A stretch of DNA of 36,960 bases from Candidatus Dojkabacteria bacterium. Lineage in GTDB: Bacteria; Patescibacteriota; Dojkabacteria; SC72. This document shows, one piece after another, positions 25,324 through 31,809 of this stretch (positions are counted from its first letter, which is position 1; each line of letters starts with the position of its first letter). The notes under the pieces were generated by a model. The model searched no databases. It was not told the origin of the DNA and was given only the letters and a program-made list of their open reading frames with translations. Location: positions 1-36,960 of the forward strand of contig JAAZBX010000015.1 of assembly GCA_012513575.1 (NCBI GenBank). Direction: 5' to 3'. A program made the position numbers and the translations under genes.

Positions 25324-26011
25324 CTTGTGAATTTTTAACAAATTTTCTAGCACCCAGAAGAATTTTATTTAACTCATTATCATTGAAAGAGTTAGAAACT
25401 GATAGAGTTGGATTGAGTGTTTTACCAGGGCGAAAATTTTGTATGTAATATTTTTTACTACCTCTAATTAGTTTTGCAATACTTTCCGAGTCTTTAATTT
25501 TATGGATTCCTTTAACATAGGTTGTTCTGAATTCATAATCAACTCCTGAATTCATTATTATTTCAATAGACTTAATTACCTTATCTAAGCTATTTTTATC
25601 TGCAGTTCTTTTGGGGTATTCCTTCTCGGGATATTTTATATCCATAGCTATATAATCTAGTAGATGTAAATCTATTAATCTTTGTAGTTTTTCTGGGAAA
25701 AAACCGTTTGTATCTAGTTTGACAAGAAGGTCTAATTCTCTAATCTTACTAATCAAAACAGCAATATCATCATATATTAAGGGCTCTCCCCCTGTAATAA
25801 CAACAGCATCAATCTTTCCCTTTCTTTGCTTTAAATAGCTTAGGATATCATCAATATTTATCTGGAGTTCTTTATTCAATTCTTTTACTACCAATTCTGG
25901 ATTGTGGCAATACTCACATCTTAAATTACAGCCGTAAGTAAAAATAATTGTTGATATTTTCCCAGGATAATCAAGAAGAGAAACCTTTTCTAACCCTCCA
26001 ATCTGTATCAT
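25316..26011 (-). CDS. nrdG: anaerobic ribonucleotide reductase activating enzyme (radical SAM)
   Basis: The 231-aa protein has the radical SAM motif CNLRCEYC with Cys28, Cys32 and Cys35, GGEPL, and IAMDIKYP. It opens with IGGLEKVSLLDYPGKIS, as in NrdG-type activases. It would use a 4Fe-4S cluster and SAM to install the glycyl radical on NrdD. Its ATG shares one base with the stop of the separate glycyl-radical ORF (TAATG), so activase and radical-bearing peptide would be made together. Some members are annotated as pyruvate formate-lyase activating enzyme; the nrd context favours NrdG. Confidence 0.88.
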   Translation of the reverse strand: MIQIGGLEKVSLLDYPGKISTIIFTYGCNLRCEYCHNPELVVKELNKELQINIDDILSYLKQRKGKIDAVVITGGEPLIYDDIAVLISKIRELDLLVKLDTNGFFPEKLQRLIDLHLLDYIAMDIKYPEKEYPKRTADKNSLDKVIKSIEIIMNSGVDYEFRTTYVKGIHKIKDSESIAKLIRGSKKYYIQNFRPGKTLNPTLSVSNSFNDNELNKILLGARKFVKNSQVR

Positions 26012-26145
26012 TAAAGAGTCTTCATTTTAAACATTTTTCTATCAGACCATTCGGCTTGTTTCCCAATATTCCATTGAGAAATTGGACGAATATATCCAAC
26101 CACTCTTGAATAAACCTCACATCTTTGCCTTGTTACTTTTTTCAT
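26011..26145 (-). CDS. separate glycyl-radical domain of NrdD (44 aa)
   Basis: This ORF is missing from the track because of its length. It reads MKKVTRQRCEVYSRVVGYIR then PISQWNIGKQAEWSDRKMF. That is the C-terminal glycyl-radical segment of class III ribonucleotide reductases (pattern RVxGYxxPVxxWNxGKxxEFxxR), with the Gly of RVVGY as the radical site. It lies between nrdD and nrdG, in the same frame as nrdD. It is separated by one TAA and six codons, then begins with its own ATG. It overlaps the nrdG ATG by one base. I infer a two-polypeptide reductase in which this small subunit docks onto NrdD. Readthrough of TAA is possible but less likely. No Shine-Dalgarno sequence is visible. Confidence 0.8.
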   Translation of the reverse strand: MKKVTRQRCEVYSRVVGYIRPISQWNIGKQAEWSDRKMFKMKTL

Positions 26146-26163
26146 TTTTGTTTTGTTATTAAA

Positions 26164-28251
26164 TTAACTAATTTCATTAAAGGACATTCCTTCTTTATAT
26201 CCCACCTCACAGTCACACTTAGGACAGTAAAAGTGTTCACCTGGGATATATCCGTGCTTTGGACATATACTAAATGTTGGAGTGATTGAGAAGTAGGGCA
26301 ATTTATAATTCTCTGCAATTTTTCTCACTAGATTTTTTACTGCCTCAGGAGATGTAATTTGTTCTCCAATGTAAACGTGTTGAACAGTACCGCCTGTGTA
26401 AAGACACTGAAATTCATCTTGTAAATCTAATGCTTCAAAGATGTCATCAGTCAGTCCAACAGGAATCTGTGAACTGTTTGTATAGTATGGCACTATATCC
26501 CGGCCTTTATGTTCGCCTATGTCAGACGCTGCTATAATTGAATCTCCAAAGCGCTTCTTATCTGCCTTTGCAAACTTATAAGTTGCTCCTTCTCCAGGTG
26601 TTGCTTCCAAATTAAAAAGTTCATTGGTTTTTAATTGATAAGTCATCAATCGTTCTCTCATGTGATTCATTATCTCAATACCAAATTCTCGGCCTTCTTC
26701 TGAAGTAATCCCCTTATTTGAATCTTTGTAGAAGTTTATAAGTGCCTCATTGAGTCCTAATATTCCAATTGTGTTAAAATGATTTTTGTAGTACTCTCCG
26801 AACCTCTTTTTAATATCAGATAAGTAGAATTTGGAATATGGATAAAGACCTTTATCCATATATTTCTCAAGGAATCTCCTTTTAATTTGCAAGCTCTTCT
26901 TTGCTAAATCCATCTGAATATTTAACCTTTTAAAAAAGTCTCTTTTGTTTGCTGCTTCGAAACCAATTCTGGGAAGATTAATTGTTACTACACCAATACT
27001 ACCAGTTAATGGGTTGGCGCCAAACAAACCGCCACCTCTTTTTCTAAGCTCCCTGTTATCAAGTCTCAATCTGCAGCACATACTTCTTGCATCGTCAGGA
27101 CTCATGTCAGAATTTATAAAGTTTGAAAAATAAGGGATACCATATTTGGCTGTCATCTCCCAGATAGGTTTGTACTCAGGATTGTCCCAATCAAAGTCCT
27201 TTGTGAGATTGTAGGTAGGAATAGGGTAGGAAAACAGTCGTCCCTGTGCATCTCCTTCCATCATAATTTCACAAAAGGCCTTATTAATCATATTCATTTC
27301 ATTCTGAAATTCACAGTATTTCTCTTTTTGTATTTGACCCCCAATAATCACCCCCTGCTGTGCAAGTTGTCCCGAAGGAATTAAATCCATAGTAATATTA
27401 GTGAAAGGTGTTTGACAACCAACCCTAGTTGGAACATTCATATTGTAAAGAAACTCTTGCATTTTCTGTTTAACCTGTTTGTAGGATAGTTTGTCAAACT
27501 TAACAAAAGGAGCAAGAAATGTATCGAAGCTTGAAAAAGCTTGAGCTCCTGCCGCTTCATGTTGAAGTGTGTAAAGGTAATTTACGACTTGCCCTAATGC
27601 TGCACTAAAATGCTTTGCTGGGGAAGAAGAGATCTTTCCTTCAACGCCTGTAAAACCCTTAAGAAGCAAATCTTCTAAACTCCAACCGCAACAGTATGTT
27701 GCCAACATCCCTAAGTCATGAATATGATAATCTTTATTAATATTTCCGGTAGAAATTTCTTTTGGATATATGCTGTGAAGCCAGTAATTTGATTGGACAG
27801 TAGTTGAAATATAGTTATTTAAACCTTGCCAAGAATAAGCCATATTACTGTTCTCATTAACTTGCCAATCAAGTTTGTCGATATAGTCTTTAACAAGCGT
27901 GTTCGCATCGATTAACGATTTAATATTCTTAACCTGGTGTTTGAGATCAATAAAGAGTTTGTACGCAATTGAGGTTTTAGTATGTCCCATGTCAATTAGT
28001 GTCTGAGCAACAATATCCGCAATTTCGCTACTCTTAATTACTTCCTTATTAGAATATTTACTCTTAATAATCTTTATTACTTCTTCAGCTATCTCTTCTG
28101 CTCTTTTCTTATTTTTACCACCAACACTATCAGCGGCCTTAAAAATACCTCGAACAATACTATCTTTACGAAAAGCAACTAAACTTCCATCTCTCTTTTT
28201 AACCTTTAATTTTTTACTAATAGGTATTTGAATTTTATTTGGGGCAGACAT
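26164..28251 (-). CDS. nrdD: anaerobic (class III) ribonucleoside-triphosphate reductase, large part
   Basis: This is the catalytic part of the oxygen-independent enzyme that makes dNTPs. An ATP-cone is N-terminal (KVKKRDGSLVAFRKDSIVRG, residues about 15-105 of the chosen start). The finger-loop barrel includes RVGCQTPFTNITMD and LFGANPLTGSIGVVTINLPR. The C-terminus is the zinc ribbon CPKHGYIPGEHFYCPKC. The chain then stops at GMSFNEIS, before the glycyl-radical segment, which is supplied by the next ORF. The track start is a TTG at 28278 inside nrdR; I prefer ATG 28251 (MSAPNKIQ, 695 aa), 16 nt after the nrdR stop. The operon is nrdR-nrdD-radical ORF-nrdG. Confidence 0.92.
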   Translation of the reverse strand: MSAPNKIQIPISKKLKVKKRDGSLVAFRKDSIVRGIFKAADSVGGKNKKRAEEIAEEVIKIIKSKYSNKEVIKSSEIADIVAQTLIDMGHTKTSIAYKLFIDLKHQVKNIKSLIDANTLVKDYIDKLDWQVNENSNMAYSWQGLNNYISTTVQSNYWLHSIYPKEISTGNINKDYHIHDLGMLATYCCGWSLEDLLLKGFTGVEGKISSSPAKHFSAALGQVVNYLYTLQHEAAGAQAFSSFDTFLAPFVKFDKLSYKQVKQKMQEFLYNMNVPTRVGCQTPFTNITMDLIPSGQLAQQGVIIGGQIQKEKYCEFQNEMNMINKAFCEIMMEGDAQGRLFSYPIPTYNLTKDFDWDNPEYKPIWEMTAKYGIPYFSNFINSDMSPDDARSMCCRLRLDNRELRKRGGGLFGANPLTGSIGVVTINLPRIGFEAANKRDFFKRLNIQMDLAKKSLQIKRRFLEKYMDKGLYPYSKFYLSDIKKRFGEYYKNHFNTIGILGLNEALINFYKDSNKGITSEEGREFGIEIMNHMRERLMTYQLKTNELFNLEATPGEGATYKFAKADKKRFGDSIIAASDIGEHKGRDIVPYYTNSSQIPVGLTDDIFEALDLQDEFQCLYTGGTVQHVYIGEQITSPEAVKNLVRKIAENYKLPYFSITPTFSICPKHGYIPGEHFYCPKCDCEVGYKEGMSFNEIS

Positions 28252-28267
28252 ATTTGTAAAATTTAAA

Positions 28268-28714
28268 TTAATTCTCAATACTATCTATTTCCTTTCTTAC
28301 ATCTTCTAAAGTCTCAAATTTCTTATAGACCGAAGCGAACCGAATATACGCCAATTTATCCTTTCCTTTAAGCCAATCTAAAGTTTTTAAGCCAATTTCA
28401 TTTGTTGAGAGAGGCTCTTCACTATTTAGAGCGATTCTCTCAATTTCTTCAGCAAAATCCCTAATCTCTTCCTCCTTTACATGCTCATGATTTAAAGCTT
28501 TTTTTATCCCTTTCACAATTTTCTCTGAATCAAATTTCTCTAAAGAGCCATCTTTTTTTATTACATTCACTTCTAGGCTTTCCAATCTCTCGTAGGTAGT
28601 AAAACGTTTCCCACATCTTAGACATTGTCTTCTTCTTCGTGTTGACCTGTCTTCATTATTGTCCCTTTTATCTACTACCTTTGTAATCTCACATTCACAA
28701 AAAGGGCATTTCAT
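28268..28714 (-). CDS. nrdR: transcriptional repressor NrdR
   Basis: The 148-aa protein has an N-terminal zinc ribbon (CPFC at residues 3-6 and CLRC, with the basic RSTRRRRQ stretch between) and an ATP-cone (VNVIKKDGSLEKFDSEKIVKG). Both are standard for NrdR, which senses adenine nucleotides and represses ribonucleotide reductase genes. It heads the nrd operon it should control. A palindrome resembling the NrdR box lies 11 bp before its ATG, so autoregulation is likely. Confidence 0.93.
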   Translation of the reverse strand: MKCPFCECEITKVVDKRDNNEDRSTRRRRQCLRCGKRFTTYERLESLEVNVIKKDGSLEKFDSEKIVKGIKKALNHEHVKEEEIRDFAEEIERIALNSEEPLSTNEIGLKTLDWLKGKDKLAYIRFASVYKKFETLEDVRKEIDSIEN

Positions 28715-28725
28715 AACTTTAAAAG

Positions 28726-28739
28726 TACAATATATTGTA
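28726..28739. promoter_or_regulatory. candidate NrdR box TACAATATATTGTA
   Basis: A perfect 14-bp palindrome 11 bp before nrdR. It matches the recalled NrdR box core (ACAxwATATwTTGT type). The palindrome contains TATATT in both directions, so it may cover a -10 for nrdR and another for transcription toward the structured element at 28741. Known boxes usually come in pairs; I see only one. Confidence 0.6.
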
Positions 28740-28740
28740 T

Positions 28741-28829
28741 TATGGGATCTACCTTACCCCAACAGGTTGTGGTGGTCAAGGACCCATAGTTGGGGAAATA
28801 GTATTTTTTAAAATATTTCCCTTTATTTC
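28741..28829 (+). ncRNA. GC-rich pseudoknot plus terminator-like hairpin, strand uncertain
   Basis: The 220-bp gap between nrdR and the nucleotidyltransferase gene holds an unusually GC-rich block. TATGGG(A)TC at 28741-28749 can pair with GACCCATA at 28781-28788. CCCCAAC at 28757-28763 can pair with GTTGGGG at 28789-28795. The two stems cross, giving an H-type pseudoknot with the stems directly adjacent. GGGAAATA...TATTTCCC (28793-28821) followed by TTTATTT forms a plus-strand terminator-like hairpin that competes for the same GGG. No clear -35 is seen and no ORF is present. On the minus strand the pseudoknot could also form upstream of nrdR. Family not recognised. Confidence 0.45.
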
Positions 28830-28877
28830 AAAACAATTTAAGAAATAGAAAATTACTACAAGGCCAATTACAGATTT

Positions 28878-28907
28878 TTGACAACTTAGTAACTACACAT
28901 GTATCAT
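28878..28907 (+). promoter_or_regulatory. sigma70-type promoter TTGACA-N18-TATCAT
   Basis: A perfect -35 (28878-28883), 18 nt, then TATCAT (28902-28907). It gives a leader of about 20 nt for the gene at 28935. It lies downstream of the structured element, so that element is not part of this transcript. Confidence 0.7.
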
Positions 28908-28934
28908 TCTTAATTAAGTTTTTAATTATTCGTC

Positions 28935-29426
28935 ATGGTTATTTCCCTAGAAGAGTTTGCCAAGTTAAGAGACAATGAATTAAAAGACAAAAAGATTGTT
29001 TGTACATCAGGTTTTTTTGACCCACTTCATCCTGGTCATGCATCATGTATTTTTGAATCAAAGAAATTTGGAGATATTTTGGTAGTTATAGTCGATGGAG
29101 ATCAACGTGCAGTAACAAAGAAAGGCAAATCATTTATGCCCGAAATGGACAGAGCAAGGATAGTTGATTACATTAAAGGTGTTGATTATGTAGTTATATA
29201 TAACAGTACTATTAGAAATGATTGTGTTGAAGCTGTAGAGGCAATTAGACCAGATGTTTTCACAAAGGGAGGAGATAGAGATGGGAGTAAAAATGTTCCA
29301 GAATTTGAGGTTGTAGAGAAGTATGGGGGCAGGGTAGAGTTTAATGTAGGAGATCCTAAAATGTGGTCAAGTTCAAACTACCTTAAAGAATGGGTTGATT
29401 TTGTAAATAGAAACAAAAGTGATTAG
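28935..29426 (+). CDS. RfaE/HldE-type nucleotidyltransferase (cytidylyltransferase-like)
   Basis: The 163-aa protein is a single HxGH nucleotidyltransferase domain: TSGFFDPLHPGHASCIFESK, GDILVVIVDGDQRA, MDRARIVDYIKGVDYVVIY, and RPDVFTKGGDRDG. The last motif is typical of the adenylyltransferase half of HldE/RfaE (ADP-heptose synthesis) and related enzymes. The nucleotide and substrate cannot be told from sequence alone. It has its own promoter and its stop overlaps that of the convergent trxB-like gene by 4 nt. Confidence 0.82.
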   Translation: MVISLEEFAKLRDNELKDKKIVCTSGFFDPLHPGHASCIFESKKFGDILVVIVDGDQRAVTKKGKSFMPEMDRARIVDYIKGVDYVVIYNSTIRNDCVEAVEAIRPDVFTKGGDRDGSKNVPEFEVVEKYGGRVEFNVGDPKMWSSSNYLKEWVDFVNRNKSD

Positions 29427-30364
29427 ATACTATTTGTTTTTTTATTGCTTAAGTACAAATATATTGAATTAGCAGCCACAGCTCCTTCTCCAACAGCAGT
29501 AACAACTTGCTTAAAAAAGTTAGAATTTGTTGTACAATCACCGGCCGCCCATATACCCTCAATACTGGTTCTTTGTTCTTTATCCACAACAATATAGTTG
29601 TGTTCATCCACTTGAATATCTAGCTTAATGGGTAGGGTAATATTAGGTTCGCTTCCAATTTCAATAAATACTCCATCTACATCTAGATACTTTGAATCAT
29701 TGTATGGTTTCGAAAGCTTAATTTTCTCAAGTCTTAATTCCCCGATTAAATCTATTATTAAGGTTTGGTAAATAATATGGATATTGCTTCTATTAAGCGC
29801 TTGTTCTGCCCATGTGGGATCTCCCCTAAGTTCTGAGCCACGATAAATTACATATACTTCCTTGGCAACATCTGAGAGCATTGTAGCTGCCATTGTGGCT
29901 GCACTCGAGCCACCGACTACTGCAACTATTTTGTTTTTGTAAAACATAGAATCACATGTGGCACAATAGGAAAGGCCCTTTCCCAGAAAAGAATCTTCTT
30001 TAGGTATAGCTAATTTGTTTCGGTCTGTTCCTGTTGCAAAAAGAACAACCTTTGATAAGTATTCTCCGTTATCATCCGTAAATATTTTGAAAAAATCACC
30101 ATCCCTTTTAATATTTACAACGCTTTTAGGCAGATATTCTGTCCCAACATTTTTTGAATGAGTTAGCATTCTTTGTCCTAATTCAAGCCCTGACACATCT
30201 TCAAGTCCTGGGTAGTTACATACCATATGTGCTTCTGTAATTGTTCCTCCTGGAAGTTTTCCAAATACAATTGTTTTAAGTTTGTATCTACTGGAGTATA
30301 TACTTGCACTTAAACCAGCAGGACCACTTCCAACTATTGCTACATCATAGATTTCTTTATTCAT
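29423..30364 (-). CDS. trxB: thioredoxin reductase-like flavoprotein
   Basis: The 313-aa protein has the FAD motif VAIVGSGPAGLSASIYSSR, the redox pair Cys134 and Cys137 (SYCATCDSMF), and the C-terminal GIWAAGDCT ... VTAVGEGAVAA. This is the TrxB layout and length. The NADPH site is atypical: the usual GGGxxA is VVGGSSAAT, and the HRRxxxR motif that binds the 2'-phosphate reads YRGSELR. It may therefore prefer NADH or another electron donor. No thioredoxin gene is in the window. Confidence 0.88.
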   Translation of the reverse strand: MNKEIYDVAIVGSGPAGLSASIYSSRYKLKTIVFGKLPGGTITEAHMVCNYPGLEDVSGLELGQRMLTHSKNVGTEYLPKSVVNIKRDGDFFKIFTDDNGEYLSKVVLFATGTDRNKLAIPKEDSFLGKGLSYCATCDSMFYKNKIVAVVGGSSAATMAATMLSDVAKEVYVIYRGSELRGDPTWAEQALNRSNIHIIYQTLIIDLIGELRLEKIKLSKPYNDSKYLDVDGVFIEIGSEPNITLPIKLDIQVDEHNYIVVDKEQRTSIEGIWAAGDCTTNSNFFKQVVTAVGEGAVAANSIYLYLSNKKTNSI

Positions 30365-30430
30365 ATCATTGATAGAAGACAGATTAATATCTGTATTTTA
30401 TCATAGATTTGAAATTGAGTATGAAAGGGT

Positions 30431-30485
30431 TAGAAAGGTACCATATGTTTGTAAATGAGCAAAGTGCTCCATATGGTACCTTCTA
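30431..30485. repeat. long imperfect hairpin, 16 + 5 bp
   Basis: TAGAA(A)GGTACCATATG at 30431-30447 pairs with CATATGGTACCTTCTA at 30470-30485. An inner GAGCA-AAG-TGCTC extends the stem after a 9-nt one-sided bulge (TTTGTAAAT). It lies directly after the lipoprotein stop. It has no T tail on either strand, so it is not a standard terminator. It may protect an mRNA end or be a cruciform protein site. Confidence 0.7.
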
Positions 30486-30490
30486 AAGGT

Positions 30491-30832
30491 CTAATTTGAT
30501 TTCTTTTCAAGATGGAAACAATTTCCTTCCTGAATCCATTCGTAATCCGAACGAGCTCGGAGTGTTGCTGGCTTGTTTCCTAAACAAATTTCTTTGTTAG
30601 GATCCAAAGCTAACTCCAAAGCGGAGCCCCATTCTCCCCATTCTGCCCAACAGGTTGAGCGATTGTTTAAATCGCACCTTTGGGTGGAGTAAGATCCGAT
30701 GAAATCGGGATTGGGTTCAACCACGAAATCAACGTCTAAGGAGTATTGGGGAGCTTGATTGCCTCCGCAAGCAGTAAGGCAAAATACAGACAGAACCATT
30801 ACTGCAATACCAAGTAGAAAAGACTTTTTCAT
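30491..30832 (-). CDS. small lipoprotein of unknown function
   Basis: The 113-aa protein has a classical lipoprotein signal: MKKSFLLGIAVMVLSVFC then LTACGG, with the lipobox Cys at residue 22. The mature part is about 90 residues with four Cys (RCDLNNRSTCW; EICLG; GNCFHLEK), likely two disulfides, and no known domain. It stands out by visibly higher G+C than its neighbours and by a clear Shine-Dalgarno (GGAG, 6 nt before ATG), rare in this window. A hairpin follows the stop, and 13-bp inverted repeats flank the gene. These point to possible acquisition by transfer. Confidence 0.75.
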   Translation of the reverse strand: MKKSFLLGIAVMVLSVFCLTACGGNQAPQYSLDVDFVVEPNPDFIGSYSTQRCDLNNRSTCWAEWGEWGSALELALDPNKEICLGNKPATLRARSDYEWIQEGNCFHLEKKSN

Positions 30833-30877
30833 TTTTTCTCCATTTTCTTTCCCAAAAGGGAACTAGTTTTATGTTTA

Positions 30878-30925
30878 ATAACAGCAAACAAGCATCTAAA
30901 CATATAAATACCTATGTGCTGTTAT
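30878..30925. repeat. 9-bp inverted repeat in the lipoprotein leader region
   Basis: ATAACAGCA (30878-30886) and TGCTGTTAT (30917-30925), 30 nt apart, lie upstream of the lipoprotein gene. A second small hairpin, TTCCC-AAAA-GGGAA, is at 30849-30862 just before the Shine-Dalgarno. Either could be an operator or a leader structure. Confidence 0.4.
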
Positions 30926-31016
30926 CAAACCAAGGAGACAAAATTAGACCTTTTTAATGAGCAGTTAGACTACTATTAATAGCCTATAATATTATACCAT
31001 AAAAACAGGGGATTTA

Positions 31017-31793
31017 TCAATCTAGACAAGCCTCAACACCCCAGTTAAGAGTGTTTGTAAGTATAGTTGGAGAGCCTTTCCTAACTATAACCATATATTC
31101 AAACATAACTGAATTCCCACCATGTACAGTCCTAGCTGACCATCCATCACTCTTATCAATAACAACATTATCTTCGTCATCAACTACCTGACATTCAATA
31201 CAGATAACCATACCATCTTCAAGCAAATCTCCCTTACCTTTCTTTCCAAAAGCTGGTATGTCTGGATACTCGTGTAGTCCCTTTCCTATTCCATGACCTA
31301 CGAAAACACTTAAAACATTATAGCCGTTCTCAAGTGCAACCTTTTCCATTTCATATCCCAAATCTCCAGTCCTATTACCCACAACAGCTTTGGGGAGTGC
31401 ACTCTCTACAGCTTTCCTTCCAGCTAAAAGTAATTTCGTTTTTTGCTCATCTGCCTTACCTACACACCAAGTCCAACAGTGGTCTGTGTACATTTTTTTA
31501 TGTACTATTCCGAAATCTATAGAAACTAAATCACCTTTTTGTAGGGGAATATTCTTTGGAATACCATGTACAGCCACATCATTTACTGAAATACATGTGT
31601 TATACATATACCCATCAACTCGTTTAAAAGATGGATGTACTCTGTACTGTAAGCAAAGCTCCCCAGCATAGTTATCAATTTGCAATGGAGTTACACCTTC
31701 TTTAATCTTTTGACCTAACTTTTGAAGAATATCTACAGAGATATTACATGCCTCTTTAAGCAATTCTTCTTCTTGTGAGTTTCTAATAATCAT
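31017..31793 (-). CDS. map: methionine aminopeptidase, type I
   Basis: The enzyme removes the initiator Met from new proteins. Metal ligands are all present: Asp in VSIDFGI, Asp in MYTDHCW, His in GHGIGKGLHEYP, Glu in VICIECQ, and Glu in MFEYMVIV. The substrate His in VAVHGIP is also present. The surroundings of the second Asp (DHCWTW) and the first Glu (ECQ) deviate from the usual GDxxRT and IEP. The track uses a GTG at 31817; I prefer ATG 31793 (MIIRNSQEEELLKEAC, 258 aa), which begins where MAP proteins normally begin. It follows the helicase gene by 16 nt in one unit. Confidence 0.9.
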   Translation of the reverse strand: MIIRNSQEEELLKEACNISVDILQKLGQKIKEGVTPLQIDNYAGELCLQYRVHPSFKRVDGYMYNTCISVNDVAVHGIPKNIPLQKGDLVSIDFGIVHKKMYTDHCWTWCVGKADEQKTKLLLAGRKAVESALPKAVVGNRTGDLGYEMEKVALENGYNVLSVFVGHGIGKGLHEYPDIPAFGKKGKGDLLEDGMVICIECQVVDDEDNVVIDKSDGWSARTVHGGNSVMFEYMVIVRKGSPTILTNTLNWGVEACLD

Positions 31794-31809
31794 ATTGCTA
31801 ATTATATTC

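Larger units (their letters stand above)
30485..30953. repeat. 13-bp inverted repeats flanking the lipoprotein gene
   Basis: AAAGGTCTAATTT at 30485-30497 recurs as its exact complement AAATTAGACCTTT at 30941-30953, enclosing the lipoprotein gene. The left copy contains the stop codon. No transposase or target duplication is visible, and in AT-rich DNA such a pair could arise by chance. Confidence 0.35.

Noticed and set aside
26143-26166. TAA at the nrdD end as a recoded sense codon or simple sequencing error
   Set aside because: TAA ends several other genes normally, the downstream piece has its own ATG and tight coupling to nrdG, and the linker (FNNKTK) does not resemble conserved NrdD sequence. 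Error remains possible and is listed as a refuting test.
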